NCBI RefSeq assembly: GCF_014842025.1
Contig: NZ_JACYUY010000020.1
Span: 51,529-115,528, forward strand
Length of the DNA: 64,000 bases
Source of the DNA: Massilia sp. CFBP 13721
GTDB lineage: Bacteria; Pseudomonadota; Gammaproteobacteria; Burkholderiales; Burkholderiaceae_D
Reading direction: 5' to 3'
In this document: positions 56,450-64,000 of the stretch, in pieces
How the letters are laid out: each line of letters begins with the position of its first letter
Position numbering within the stretch: position 1 is the first letter of the stretch
Position numbers and translations under genes: made by a program
The notes under the pieces: generated by a model
Seen by the model: only the letters and a program-made list of their open reading frames with translations
The model's database searches: none
Told to the model about the DNA's origin: nothing

Positions 56450-58138
56450 TCAGGCCGCCAGCGCCGGAGCGCTCTCCGGCACGCTGGCCGCATGCCGGTT
56501 CACCGCCGACAGCACCGCCTTGAACGAGGCGGTCACGATATTGCTGTCGATGCCGGCGCCGAACAGGGTCGGGCCATTCCCTACGCGCAGTTCGACGTAG
56601 CAGGCGGCGCGTGCATTCGCGCCGGAGCCGATCGCGTGTTCGTGGTAATCCATCAGGCGGATGTCGATGCCGAGCGCATTGACGAAGGCGTCGATCGGAC
56701 CGTTGCCGGCGCCGCGCAGCGCGCGCTGCACCTGGCGCTCGAAGGCGGTGACCTCGACCTGGACGGGCTCGCCGGCGGCGGCCGTGTTTTCATTCATCTT
56801 GTGCGCCACATAGCGGTACGGCGTTTCCTGTTCCAGGTATTCGCGCACGAACAAGGCGTGGATATCGCTGGCGGCGATTTCGCGGCCGCTGCTGTCGGCC
56901 AGTTGCTGCACCACGCGCGAGAATTCGATCTGCAGGCGGCGCGGCAATTCGAGGCCATATTCCTGTTCGAGCAAATACGCCATGCCGCCCTTGCCGGACT
57001 GGCTGTTCACGCGGATCACGGCGTCGTAGCTGCGGCCCAGGTCGGCCGGGTCGATCGGCAAATACGGCACTTCCCACAGCGCGTCCGCTTCCTGGCGCGC
57101 GAAGCCCTTTTTGATCGCGTCCTGGTGCGAACCCGAAAATGCCGTGAACACCAGGTCGCCCGCATACGGATGACGCGGATGCACCGGCAACTGGTTGCAC
57201 TCCTCGACCAGCTGGCGCACGCTGTCGATGTCGGAAAAATCCAGGCCCGGATGCACGCCTTGCGTGTACAGGTTCAGCGCCAGCGTCACCAAATCGACGT
57301 TGCCGGTGCGTTCGCCGTTACCGAACAGGCAGCCTTCGACGCGGTCGGCACCGGCCAGTACCGCCAGTTCGGCCGCCGCCACCGCCGTGCCGCGGTCGTT
57401 GTGCGGATGGACGCTGATGACGAGCGATTCGCGCCGCTCGAGGTGGCGGCACATCCATTCGATCTGGTCGGCGTAGACGTTGGGCGTGCTCGCTTCCACG
57501 GTCGAGGGCAGGTTGACGATCATCGGATTGCCTGGCGTCGGCTGCCATTCGGCGCTCACGGCGTCGACGATGCGCTTGGAGAAATCGAGTTCCGTGGTCG
57601 AGAACGATTCGGGCGAGTATTCCAGGCCCCATTGCGTCTGCGGGTGTTGCGCCACGAGTTCCTTGATCAGGCGCGTGCCGCTGACGGCGATGTCGACGAT
57701 CTCGTCCTGGGTCATGCCGAACACGACGCGGCGGAACACGGGCGCGACCGAGTTGTAGATGTGGACGATGGCGCGCCTGGCGCCGGCTGCGGACTCCACC
57801 GTGCGCCGGATCAGTTCTTCGCGCGCCTGGGTCAGGACGATGATGGTGACGTCGTCGGGAATGCGGTTTTCCTCGACCAGCATGCGCACGAAATCGAAGT
57901 CGGTCTGCGAGGCCGACGGGAAGCCGACCTCGATCTCCTTGACGCCTACTTTGACGAGCATCTCGAAGAAGCGCAGCTTTTTCTCCGGACTCATCGGCTC
58001 GATCAGCGCCTGGTTACCGTCGCGCAGGTCGGTGCTCATCCAGATCGGCGGCCGGGTGATGGTGTTGTTCGGCCACTGGCGGTCGGCGATGTCGACGGCG
58101 GGGAAAGGACGGTATTTGGCGGATGGGTTGGTGATCAT
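56450..58138 (-). CDS. leuA: 2-Isopropylmalate synthase
   Basis: This 562-residue LeuA condenses acetyl-CoA with 2-ketoisovalerate, the first step of leucine synthesis. It has STDLRDGNQAL near residue 40 (Arg/Asp metal site), VEIGFPSASQTDFDF, SVHPHNDRGTAVAAAEL with the metal His pair, and a C-terminal regulatory domain (about 430-562) with GNGPIDAFVNAL. This is the longer type II form. AGGAG lies seven bases before the ATG at 58138. Two leucine-rich leader ORFs precede it, suggesting attenuation. Confidence 0.96.
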   Translation of the reverse strand: MITNPSAKYRPFPAVDIADRQWPNNTITRPPIWMSTDLRDGNQALIEPMSPEKKLRFFEMLVKVGVKEIEVGFPSASQTDFDFVRMLVEENRIPDDVTIIVLTQAREELIRRTVESAAGARRAIVHIYNSVAPVFRRVVFGMTQDEIVDIAVSGTRLIKELVAQHPQTQWGLEYSPESFSTTELDFSKRIVDAVSAEWQPTPGNPMIVNLPSTVEASTPNVYADQIEWMCRHLERRESLVISVHPHNDRGTAVAAAELAVLAGADRVEGCLFGNGERTGNVDLVTLALNLYTQGVHPGLDFSDIDSVRQLVEECNQLPVHPRHPYAGDLVFTAFSGSHQDAIKKGFARQEADALWEVPYLPIDPADLGRSYDAVIRVNSQSGKGGMAYLLEQEYGLELPRRLQIEFSRVVQQLADSSGREIAASDIHALFVREYLEQETPYRYVAHKMNENTAAAGEPVQVEVTAFERQVQRALRGAGNGPIDAFVNALGIDIRLMDYHEHAIGSGANARAACYVELRVGNGPTLFGAGIDSNIVTASFKAVLSAVNRHAASVPESAPALAA

Positions 58139-58188
58139 GTTCGTACTCCTGCTGTTAGTTTGCGGTGCCAGGTTTGGCGGGAGTGGCG

Positions 58189-58227
58189 AAAAGGCTGCCG
58201 GACGGGCCACGCGTCTCTAGGCCCGGC
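58189..58227 (-). terminator. Candidate attenuator hairpin upstream of leuA
   Basis: On the minus strand CGGGCC (58225-58220) can pair with GGCCCG (58208-58203) across the stop codon of the second leader ORF. Alternatively GCCGG pairs with CCGGC further out. A short TTTT (58192-58189) follows. The T-run is weak, so the attenuator role is inferred. Confidence 0.4.
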
Positions 58228-58318
58228 AACCGATCGGTAGTTTTAGCAGCAGACGAACGAATGCGCGCGCAGCGAGCGACAGGGTGAGAATCTGGGTGGA
58301 ATTCCGGGAAGCGAACAT
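58217..58318 (-). CDS. Second leucine-rich leader ORF (33 residues)
   Basis: ATG at 58318 has GAAGGAG eight bases upstream, a strong ribosome site. The peptide has 33 residues, seven of them Leu, including a run of CTG CTG CTA followed by AAA CTA near codons 23-27. Its stop TAG lies in the candidate hairpin loop, 79 bp before leuA. It could be a second control peptide of leucine-dependent attenuation. Confidence 0.6.
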   Translation of the reverse strand: MFASRNSTQILTLSLAARAFVRLLLKLPIGCRA

Positions 58319-58372
58319 CGGTACAACTCCTTCTTCTACTTACTTGAAACCGGCAGGGCCGGACGCGGGAAA

Positions 58373-58450
58373 TCAGGCGCGTAGTAGTAGCGCCAGCGAT
58401 AGGACGCCGGCGTGGTGCAGAAGGGTCGACAGATGCAGTTGGGTAGTCAT
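58373..58450 (-). CDS. First leucine-rich leader ORF (leu leader peptide, 25 residues)
   Basis: ATG at 58450 begins a 25-residue peptide with nine Leu, including three consecutive CTA codons (a rare Leu codon here) at codons 21-23 and CTA at 17. That is what a leucine attenuation leader needs. No Shine-Dalgarno is present, but the promoter at 58458-58487 places transcription start at or one base before the ATG, so translation may be leaderless. The stop lies 54 bp before the second leader. Confidence 0.7.
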   Translation of the reverse strand: MTTQLHLSTLLHHAGVLSLALLLRA

Positions 58451-58457
58451 TGACTTG

Positions 58458-58487
58458 ACTCTAAGCGCGATGCCGGGAGGGTGTCAA
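58458..58487 (-). promoter_or_regulatory. Promoter of the leu leader/leuA unit
   Basis: On the minus strand a perfect TTGACA (58487-58482) is followed after 18 bp by TAGAGT (58463-58458). The -10 box ends seven bases before the leader ATG. Confidence 0.65.
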
Positions 58488-58518
58488 GCGAAAATTGTGC
58501 GGCGCAACGCGGATGCAC

Positions 58519-58869
58519 TCACGGCTGCTGCGGCTGGGTCAGGAACAGCCAGGCCACCGTGATGACAACGGTGCCGGTGGCCGTGACGCAGCTCCAGGTG
58601 AAGAACCAGGCCGAGAGCAGGGTGGCCTGCAGCGCCCGCTCGACCAGGCAGCCGAGGGCGAAGTCGAACACGGTGAGGAAGGACCAGCGGCGCAGGTAGA
58701 CCGGCAGGTATTTGCTCATGCGCCGGTTGTGCTGGGTGGCCGCATGGCGCTCGACCGGCGTGCGCGCGCCGCCGGCGTCCATGAACAGCCAGTCGAAAAA
58801 GATGAAGCGGTAGAGCAGGGTGCGAAAGCGCAGTTCGCTGCCTTCGCCGGCCTGGTGCTCGGTGGTCAT
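58519..58869 (-). CDS. Predicted membrane protein of unknown function
   Basis: This 116-residue protein has a soluble first half with FRTLLYRFIFFDWLF and two predicted helices (about 70-112: FLTVFDFALGCLV and LLSAWFFTWSCVTATGTVVITVAWLFL in shortened form). AGGAG lies six bases before the ATG at 58869. It lies upstream of the leu leader promoter on the same strand. I do not recognise a family. Confidence 0.7.
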   Translation of the reverse strand: MTTEHQAGEGSELRFRTLLYRFIFFDWLFMDAGGARTPVERHAATQHNRRMSKYLPVYLRRWSFLTVFDFALGCLVERALQATLLSAWFFTWSCVTATGTVVITVAWLFLTQPQQP

Positions 58870-58990
58870 GCGGACTCCTGCGCCGTGCGGTGCGGCTAGT
58901 ATGCCGCAAGCTGGTCGGGTGGCGGCGCGCGTCTTCATCCGTGCGGCGGTCGTGGGGCTGTTGCCTGTAAAGCTGTCGGTATGTTGAATC

Positions 58991-59118
58991 CGCATGGGCG
59001 GAGCCCATCCTACAGAATACGTTCCAGGCGAGTGCAGGCAAAACCCTTTCGCGGTGTTCGGGTTTCGCAAGAACTCGCCGGTAGCCTATCCCGTAGGATG
59101 GGCACTTGTGCCCATGCG
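58991..59118. repeat. REPIN-like inverted pair with ATGGGC stem
   Basis: CGCATGGGCGGAGCCCATCC (with TAC after it, 58991-59013) and GTAGGATGGGCACTTGTGCC (with CATGCG after it, 59093-59118) are two arms in opposite orientation, heads inward. Compared with other loci, G-C pairs of the stem are changed to A-T on both sides (GTGG/CCAC to ATGG/CCAT), keeping the stem. The 386-bp gap 58870-59255 has no gene. Confidence 0.8.
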
Positions 59119-59255
59119 GATCAAGCACACCGGTAACGGCGCACGCACCAGCGCCCATAACGTCACCGCCCCAAAGCAAGCCCGTCTGATCCTTGCTATG
59201 ATTTCGCCTTTCGCCGCCAATTCTGTGAGGCGGCAGCACCGATAAAGAGGAATGC

Positions 59256-60386
59256 ATGAAGAAGTCCGCAGTCGCCATCACCCTGCTCAGCGTCGTCATC
59301 AGCCAGGCAAACGCCCAGGAAGTCGTCAAGATCGGCCACTCCGCCGCCGTCACCGGCCCCGTCGCCTACTTCGGCAAGGACACCGAAAACGGCGCGCGCA
59401 TGGCGATCGAAGCGCTGAACGCGCGCGGCGTCAGCGTCGCCGGCAAGAAGGTACGCTTCGAACTGGTGGCCGAGGACGATGGCGGCGATCCGAAGCAGGC
59501 GACCAACGTCGCCCAGAAGCTGGTCGACGCCCGCGTCAACGGCGTGGTCGGCCATGAGACCTCGGGCACGACGATTCCCGCCTCGAAAATCTACAATCAG
59601 GCCGGCATTCCGCAGATCTCGCCCTCGAGCACCAGCCCGAAATACACCCAGCAAGGTTTTAATACCGCCTTCCGCGTGGTCGCCAACGACGTCCAGCTGG
59701 GCCAGGCGCTGGGCCACTACGCGGTCAAGAACATGGGCGCCAAACGCGTGGCCGTGATCGACGACCGCACCGCCTACGGCCAGGGCCTGGCGGTCGAATT
59801 CGCCAAGGGCCTGCAACAGCAGGGCGCGCAGGTGGTGGCCAAGGAATTCACGCACGACAAGGCGACCGATTTCAACGCCATCCTCACCAAGATCCGCGCG
59901 ACCAAGCCGGACCTGGTTTTCTTCGGCGGCATGAGCGCCGTCGCCGGCCCGATGCTGCGCCAGATGAAGCAGCTCGGTTTCAATGCGAAGATGATGGGCG
60001 GCGACGGCATCTGTTCGGACGAAATCCACAAGCTCGCCGGCGGCGCCATGGCGGACGGCCAGGTGTTCTGCGCCGAAGCGGGCGGGGTCGACGCCACCGG
60101 CCGCGCCGGCATGGACAAGTTCCGCGCCGACTACAAAAAGCGTTTCGGCATCGATGTCCAGATCAACGCGCCCTACGCTTACGACGCCGTGATGACGATG
60201 GCCGACGCCATGGTCAAGGCCGGCTCAACCGCGCCGGCGCGCTACCTGCCGGTGCTGGCGAAAACGCAGTACAAAGGCGTGACCGGCCCGATCGCCTTCG
60301 ACGCACGCGGCGACATCCGCGACGGCACCATCACCTTGTACACCTTCAAGGGCGGCAAGCGCACGGTGCTGGCGGTCACCAAGTAA
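59256..60386 (+). CDS. Branched-chain amino acid ABC transporter substrate-binding protein
   Basis: This 376-residue periplasmic protein has a signal peptide (about 1-20, SQANAQ) and a LivK-type fold: VVKIGHSAAVTGPVAYFGKDTENGARMAIE-type start in shortened form, GVVGHETSGTTIPASKIY, SPSSTSPKYT and AYDAVMTMADAM. It binds leucine/isoleucine/valine or similar. No permease or ATPase gene adjoins. GAGGAA precedes the ATG. It is close to leuA, which suggests leucine supply. Confidence 0.9.
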   Translation: MKKSAVAITLLSVVISQANAQEVVKIGHSAAVTGPVAYFGKDTENGARMAIEALNARGVSVAGKKVRFELVAEDDGGDPKQATNVAQKLVDARVNGVVGHETSGTTIPASKIYNQAGIPQISPSSTSPKYTQQGFNTAFRVVANDVQLGQALGHYAVKNMGAKRVAVIDDRTAYGQGLAVEFAKGLQQQGAQVVAKEFTHDKATDFNAILTKIRATKPDLVFFGGMSAVAGPMLRQMKQLGFNAKMMGGDGICSDEIHKLAGGAMADGQVFCAEAGGVDATGRAGMDKFRADYKKRFGIDVQINAPYAYDAVMTMADAMVKAGSTAPARYLPVLAKTQYKGVTGPIAFDARGDIRDGTITLYTFKGGKRTVLAVTK

Positions 60387-61469
60387 TCACTTCTCCAGCG
60401 CTGCCAGCAGGGCCAGGCCGATCCTGGCCTGCTCGGACTGCGCCATGTCGGTATTGTTGAGCAGGACCACGGCGCGGCCATCCGCAGGTGCGTAGGCGAG
60501 CAGGGTTTTATGGCCGCCGCTGACGCCCGTCTCCCAGGCGAACAGGCGGGCGCCGACCTCCTTGATGCGCCCGCCCAGCGCATAGTCTTCCGGCGCATGC
60601 TGGACCGTCAGCAACTCCCTGCGCGACGCCGCGCTCAGCAGATCCGACCCGTAGACAGCGTCGGCGATTTTCACCAGGTCGCTCGCCGTGCTGTAGAGCG
60701 TGCCGCTGGCGGCCACCATCGGCGGCGCCGGCATCATCTTGCGGGTCGTTCCCGTGGCGTCGTAGGCAATCGCCATGCGCGCCATGGCGGCTGTCTGCGC
60801 ATCGGCGAAGCCGGTGTCGCGCGCGCCGGCCGGTTCCAGCACCAGGCGCGTCACCGTGCGGGTAAACGCTTCGCCGGTCACGCGCTCGACGATGCCGGCG
60901 ACGATCAGCCAGTTGGTGACCGAATAGTCGAACTTCGTGCCGGGCGCGAAGGTCAAGGGACCGTTGCCGAACCTGAGCGCGGCCTCGAGCGGCGCGATCG
61001 TCAGGCGCTCCGGGCTGCGGTCGCGCTTGATCGCCAGCGCCAGGCCATTCTCGATGCCGCTCGTGTTCGACAACAGGGTGCGCAGCGTGACGCCGGCGCT
61101 GGCGGCGGGCAGTTCCGGCAGCCATGCTGTGACTGGTGTGTCGAGGTCGAGCTGGCCCCCCTCGACCAGGCGCAGCACGGTCACTGCCGTGATCCATTTC
61201 GACACCGAACCGATCATGAAGCGCGTGTCCGCCGTCAGCGCGACGGGCGTCTCGAATTGGGCTTTGCCATAGGCTTGCACCAGTGGCGGCATGGCGCGGC
61301 CGGCACGCACCAGTACGACGCCGTTGTAGCCGGGAGCGAGATGGGCGTCCAGCATGCCAGGCGCCGGCGCCGGCGGCGGTGGTGGCGTCGCGGCGCAGGC
61401 GCACAGGGCGGACAGGGCGAGCAGCCCCAGCAGCGACAGGCAGCGCCTGCGGATCGAAACGGACGGCAT
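60387..61469 (-). CDS. Serine beta-lactamase-like hydrolase (lipoprotein)
   Basis: This 360-residue protein has a lipoprotein signal with LCAC near residue 22-25 and a beta-lactamase fold: GSVSKW near residue 88 (SxxK), YSVTN near 180 (YxN) and SGGHKT near 318 (HxG/KTG equivalent). Such proteins act as esterases, D-aminopeptidases or peptidoglycan hydrolases rather than resistance enzymes. The stop follows the binding-protein stop with no gap (convergent). Confidence 0.87.
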   Translation of the reverse strand: MPSVSIRRRCLSLLGLLALSALCACAATPPPPPAPAPGMLDAHLAPGYNGVVLVRAGRAMPPLVQAYGKAQFETPVALTADTRFMIGSVSKWITAVTVLRLVEGGQLDLDTPVTAWLPELPAASAGVTLRTLLSNTSGIENGLALAIKRDRSPERLTIAPLEAALRFGNGPLTFAPGTKFDYSVTNWLIVAGIVERVTGEAFTRTVTRLVLEPAGARDTGFADAQTAAMARMAIAYDATGTTRKMMPAPPMVAASGTLYSTASDLVKIADAVYGSDLLSAASRRELLTVQHAPEDYALGGRIKEVGARLFAWETGVSGGHKTLLAYAPADGRAVVLLNNTDMAQSEQARIGLALLAALEK

Positions 61470-61699
61470 CGGCTTCCTCGATTTATCTTTAACGCAATAG
61501 ATTATCGTACATACATTATTGTTGTAACCCTATTTTTACGGTTGTGGCTGGTTTGCATCTTTTTCCATGGCGGGGCGCCGGATGTGCCGAAAGTGGAGCA
61601 ACGGCGCTACACTGGCGAATTCGCATGCCGCCCGGGTAGGGCCGGCAAGCGGCCTGTTCCATAACACGCATGCGCACACGCCGGGGAGGGCAAGACAGG

Positions 61700-63802
61700 A
61701 TGAGCACAAGGCAACAAGGCGCTCCACAGGAAACCGACCCGGGGGACGCCGGCAGTCCGGACCCGGTCCAGCTGCGGCGGCTGTGGACGCTGGTCGACAA
61801 CCTGGACGCGTGTTTCTACGTGAAGGACCTGGACGGGCGCTACCTGTTCGCCAACAAGGCATTGGGGACGGTGTTCGGCTGCGATCCCGCGCATATTCTC
61901 CATCGGGACGATGCGCCGTTCGTCGACCTGTCAGCGTCGAGTATCGGCGCCACCGACCTGCACGTCCTGACGACGGGCGAAAAGATCGCCGCCGACGAAC
62001 AGGTGTGCCTCACCAACGGCGAGTGCCGCATGTTCCGCAGCGTGAAGTTGCCGCTGTTCGACGAAGCGCGCCGCGTCGTCGGCCTGTGCGGCATCTCGAC
62101 CGATATCACCGAGCAGCGCCGCGCCGTCGACGAACTCATCGAGCGCAACGACCTGCTCAACACCATCCTCGCCAACGTCGACGCCGCCATCTACCTGAAG
62201 GATGCGCAGGGGCGCTACCTGTACGCCAACGGCCCGGTGCTGGCCTTGTACGACCGCGACCTTGCCGGCCTGATCGGCCGCACCGACCGCGAACTGATGC
62301 CCGTCGAGGCGGCCACGCGCGTGGCCGCCTACGATGCCGAGGTGCTGGCCGGCGAGGGCGACGAGGTGCGCGACGAAACCATCGTCGGCGCCGACGGTGC
62401 CAAGCACCATTTCCGCTCGCGCAAGGTCAAGCTGCGCCTGCCCGGCCAGCCTACCTGCCTGATCGGCTTCTCGACCGAGATCACCGAGCTGCGCGGCCTG
62501 CGTACCCGGCTCGAGCAGGAACGCATCACCGATTCGCTCACCGGCCTGGCCAACCGCGTGATGTTCGAGTCGGCGCTCGAAGAGCAGCTCGTCATGGCCA
62601 GCCTGGGCGGTGTCCGGCTGGCGGTGGTGATCATCGACTTCGACGGGTTCAAGTACATCAACAACAACTTCGGCCAGGCCATCGGCGACCAGCTGATCCA
62701 GCTGGTCGGCCAGCGCCTGCAGCAGTGCAACGTCACGCTCGGCAGCCTGGCGCGCCTGTCGGGCGACGAATTCGCGTTCACGCTGCCGCAGGCGGAGACG
62801 GTGGAGGAGGTGGCGCACCAGGTCGAGCAGATCCGCGCCTACCTGGCGCAACCCTATCCGGTGCTGCGCCAGCCGCTGCACCTGACCTTCAGCGCCGGGG
62901 TCAGCCTGTCGCGCGGCAGCCTGCACGGCGCCGCCGAACTGCTCGGGCGCGCCGAAGCGGCGATGTACTCGGCCAAGGACAACGGGCGCGACCAGTACCG
63001 CTTCTATTCGCCCGAACTCGGCTCGACCGTGACCGCGCGCGTCGAACTCGAGCGCGATCTGCGCGCCGCCGTCGGCACCGGCGCGTTCGCCTTGCACTAC
63101 CAGCCGAAAATGCGGCGCGACGGCGGCATCGCCGGCTTCGAGGCGCTGATCCGCTGGGACCGCCCCGGCGTCGGCCTGGTCGCGCCCGACAATTTCATCC
63201 CGCTGGCCGAACAGCTCGGCCTGCTGCTGCACCTGGGACGCTGGGTGATCGAGCAAGCCTGCCGCCAGATCGCCGCCTGGCGCGATGCCGGCCTCGGCAC
63301 GATCCCGATCGCGGTCAACCTGTCGACCAGCCAGCTGACCAGCGCGGCGCTGCCCGACTACGTGTTCGACCTGATGCGCGAGCACGGCATCGAGCCCGGC
63401 TGCCTGGAAATGGAGTTGACCGAATCGATGATGATGTCCGACCCGGATCTCGCCATCGCCATCCTGCACCGCCTGCGCAGCGGCGGCGTGGCGCTTTCGA
63501 TCGACGATTTCGGCACCGGCTTCTCGTCGATGTCCTACCTGCGCCAGCTGCCGGTGAATTACCTCAAGCTCGACCGCTCCTTCGTGCGCAACTGCGCCGT
63601 CGACCCCAAGGACGCTGACCTCTGCGCCGGCATCATGGCGCTCGCGCACAAGCTCGACATGCATGTGGTGGCCGAGGGCGTGGAAACGCTCGAGCAGCAC
63701 CGCACGCTGGCGGAGTGCGACTGCGACCTGTTCCAGGGGTTTCTGTTCAGCCGGCCGATGTCGGCGGGGGCGGCGACGGAGTTTTTGCGCGGGGCGCACT
63801 AA
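61700..63802 (+). CDS. PAS-PAS-GGDEF-EAL cyclic-di-GMP phosphodiesterase/cyclase
   Basis: This 700-residue cytoplasmic protein has two PAS domains (about 30-150 and 155-275), a GGDEF domain (about 285-440) and an EAL domain (about 455-695). The GGDEF active loop is RLSGDEF, so the first Gly is Ser. The EAL motifs are complete: FEALIRW, NLSTSQL, MELTES, IDDFGTGFSSM, LKLDRSF and EGVET. A phosphodiesterase role is likely and the cyclase half may be regulatory. ATG at 61700 follows GGGAGGG by about eleven bases. Confidence 0.92.
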   Translation: MSTRQQGAPQETDPGDAGSPDPVQLRRLWTLVDNLDACFYVKDLDGRYLFANKALGTVFGCDPAHILHRDDAPFVDLSASSIGATDLHVLTTGEKIAADEQVCLTNGECRMFRSVKLPLFDEARRVVGLCGISTDITEQRRAVDELIERNDLLNTILANVDAAIYLKDAQGRYLYANGPVLALYDRDLAGLIGRTDRELMPVEAATRVAAYDAEVLAGEGDEVRDETIVGADGAKHHFRSRKVKLRLPGQPTCLIGFSTEITELRGLRTRLEQERITDSLTGLANRVMFESALEEQLVMASLGGVRLAVVIIDFDGFKYINNNFGQAIGDQLIQLVGQRLQQCNVTLGSLARLSGDEFAFTLPQAETVEEVAHQVEQIRAYLAQPYPVLRQPLHLTFSAGVSLSRGSLHGAAELLGRAEAAMYSAKDNGRDQYRFYSPELGSTVTARVELERDLRAAVGTGAFALHYQPKMRRDGGIAGFEALIRWDRPGVGLVAPDNFIPLAEQLGLLLHLGRWVIEQACRQIAAWRDAGLGTIPIAVNLSTSQLTSAALPDYVFDLMREHGIEPGCLEMELTESMMMSDPDLAIAILHRLRSGGVALSIDDFGTGFSSMSYLRQLPVNYLKLDRSFVRNCAVDPKDADLCAGIMALAHKLDMHVVAEGVETLEQHRTLAECDCDLFQGFLFSRPMSAGAATEFLRGAH

Positions 63803-63806
63803 AACC

Positions 63807-63941
63807 GTACACTTGTGCCCACGCGGTACGGTGGATGATTGGTGGATGCGACTGCAACACCCCCGACGCAGGCATCGCGGCTTGCGTTCGACGTTGCTGC
63901 CGGACTACGCCTGCGTCCGCGTGGGCACAAGTGCCCACCCT
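63807..63941. repeat. REPIN-like pair, ACTTGTG apex, right arm truncated
   Basis: The left arm (63807-63825) lacks most of the GGGTGGG foot and reads GTACACTTGTGCCCACGCG. The right arm (63918-63941) reads CGCGTGGGCACAAGTGCC and then CACCCT, where other arms end CCCTAC. The following bases are those of an insertion-sequence end, which may have cut the repeat. Confidence 0.7.
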
Positions 63942-63945
63942 GTAA

Positions 63946-64000
63946 GAGCAAAGTAGTAATGTCCGGTTTGAGCAAAGTAGAAATGTCTGATTTTGCTCGA
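63946..64000. mobile_element. Probable insertion-sequence end with tandem 24-bp direct repeats (partial)
   Basis: GAGCAAAGTAGTAATGTCCG (63946 on, 24 bp) is repeated as GAGCAAAGTAGAAATGTCTG (63970 on). Multiple copies of such short repeats at the termini are typical of IS21-type elements, whose coding region would lie beyond the window. No transposase is visible. Confidence 0.55.

Noticed and set aside
58315..58400. Tyr-rich reading in the +1 frame of the first leu leader (TAC TAC TAC)
   Set aside because: The frame has a TGA next to the leader start and no start codon; the Leu-rich frame has the ATG at the promoter.
60387..61469. Antibiotic-resistance beta-lactamase
   Set aside because: The motifs fit the broad serine-hydrolase/esterase group with a lipoprotein signal, not a resistance class.

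Overview
The window is high-GC bacterial DNA that most resembles a betaproteobacterium of the Oxalobacteraceae (Massilia/Telluria/Duganella-like). This rests on recognised protein families and gene order (mltG-tmk-holB-pilZ-tatD, msrB-yciB-bolA-ppiC, DUF4936, DUF6139) and on strong GC3 bias, which makes kilobase-long antisense shadow frames. No search was run, so the genus is an inference. No rRNA, tRNA, CRISPR array or prophage was seen. The gene content is mostly chromosomal housekeeping.

Layout. 1-9059: a truncated tRNA 2-selenouridine synthase, a TesA-type esterase divergent from an orphan YbbA ABC ATPase, the NAD(P)HX repair enzyme, a fused hydantoinase/oxoprolinase and a receiver-TPR protein. 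9217-18222: purL, then a minus-strand run selO-msrB-yciB-bolA with two tandem PpiC isomerases. 18311-33470: a fatty-acid/CoA block (acyl-CoA ligase, FadB-type enzyme, thiolase-Dabb-SDR-SDR operon). Similar 14-bp operator-like sequences precede its three transcription units. Interspersed are a histidine-kinase-like protein without its phosphoacceptor His, an MFS pump with an Fe-S-type regulator, an MHS transporter and an unannotated small lipoprotein.

34192-43127: ygfZ-DUF4936-NRDE divergent from mltG-tmk-holB-pilZ-GNAT, then tatD, an ankyrin protein and a methyltransferase. 43291-49953: small proteins, LpxO-type hydroxylase, universal stress protein, OmpW, ilvE, MaoC, thioesterase and an extradiol dioxygenase. 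49955-56379: an iron-uptake-like region (siderophore-interacting protein/MarR, DUF2946-TonB receptor-PepSY) followed by a cytochrome c and its partner. 56450-60386: leuA behind two Leu-rich leader ORFs, then a branched-chain amino-acid binding protein. The window ends with a serine hydrolase, a PAS-PAS-GGDEF-EAL protein and what looks like an insertion-sequence end.

Two features stand out. First, a dispersed family of GTAG-headed palindromes, usually in inverted pairs (REP/REPIN-like), occupies about ten intergenic loci; the stem sequence differs between loci but changes on both sides together. Second, leuA is preceded by two consecutive short Leu-rich ORFs. The first sits directly at a predicted transcription start, the second has a strong Shine-Dalgarno sequence, which suggests an unusual two-peptide leucine attenuator.
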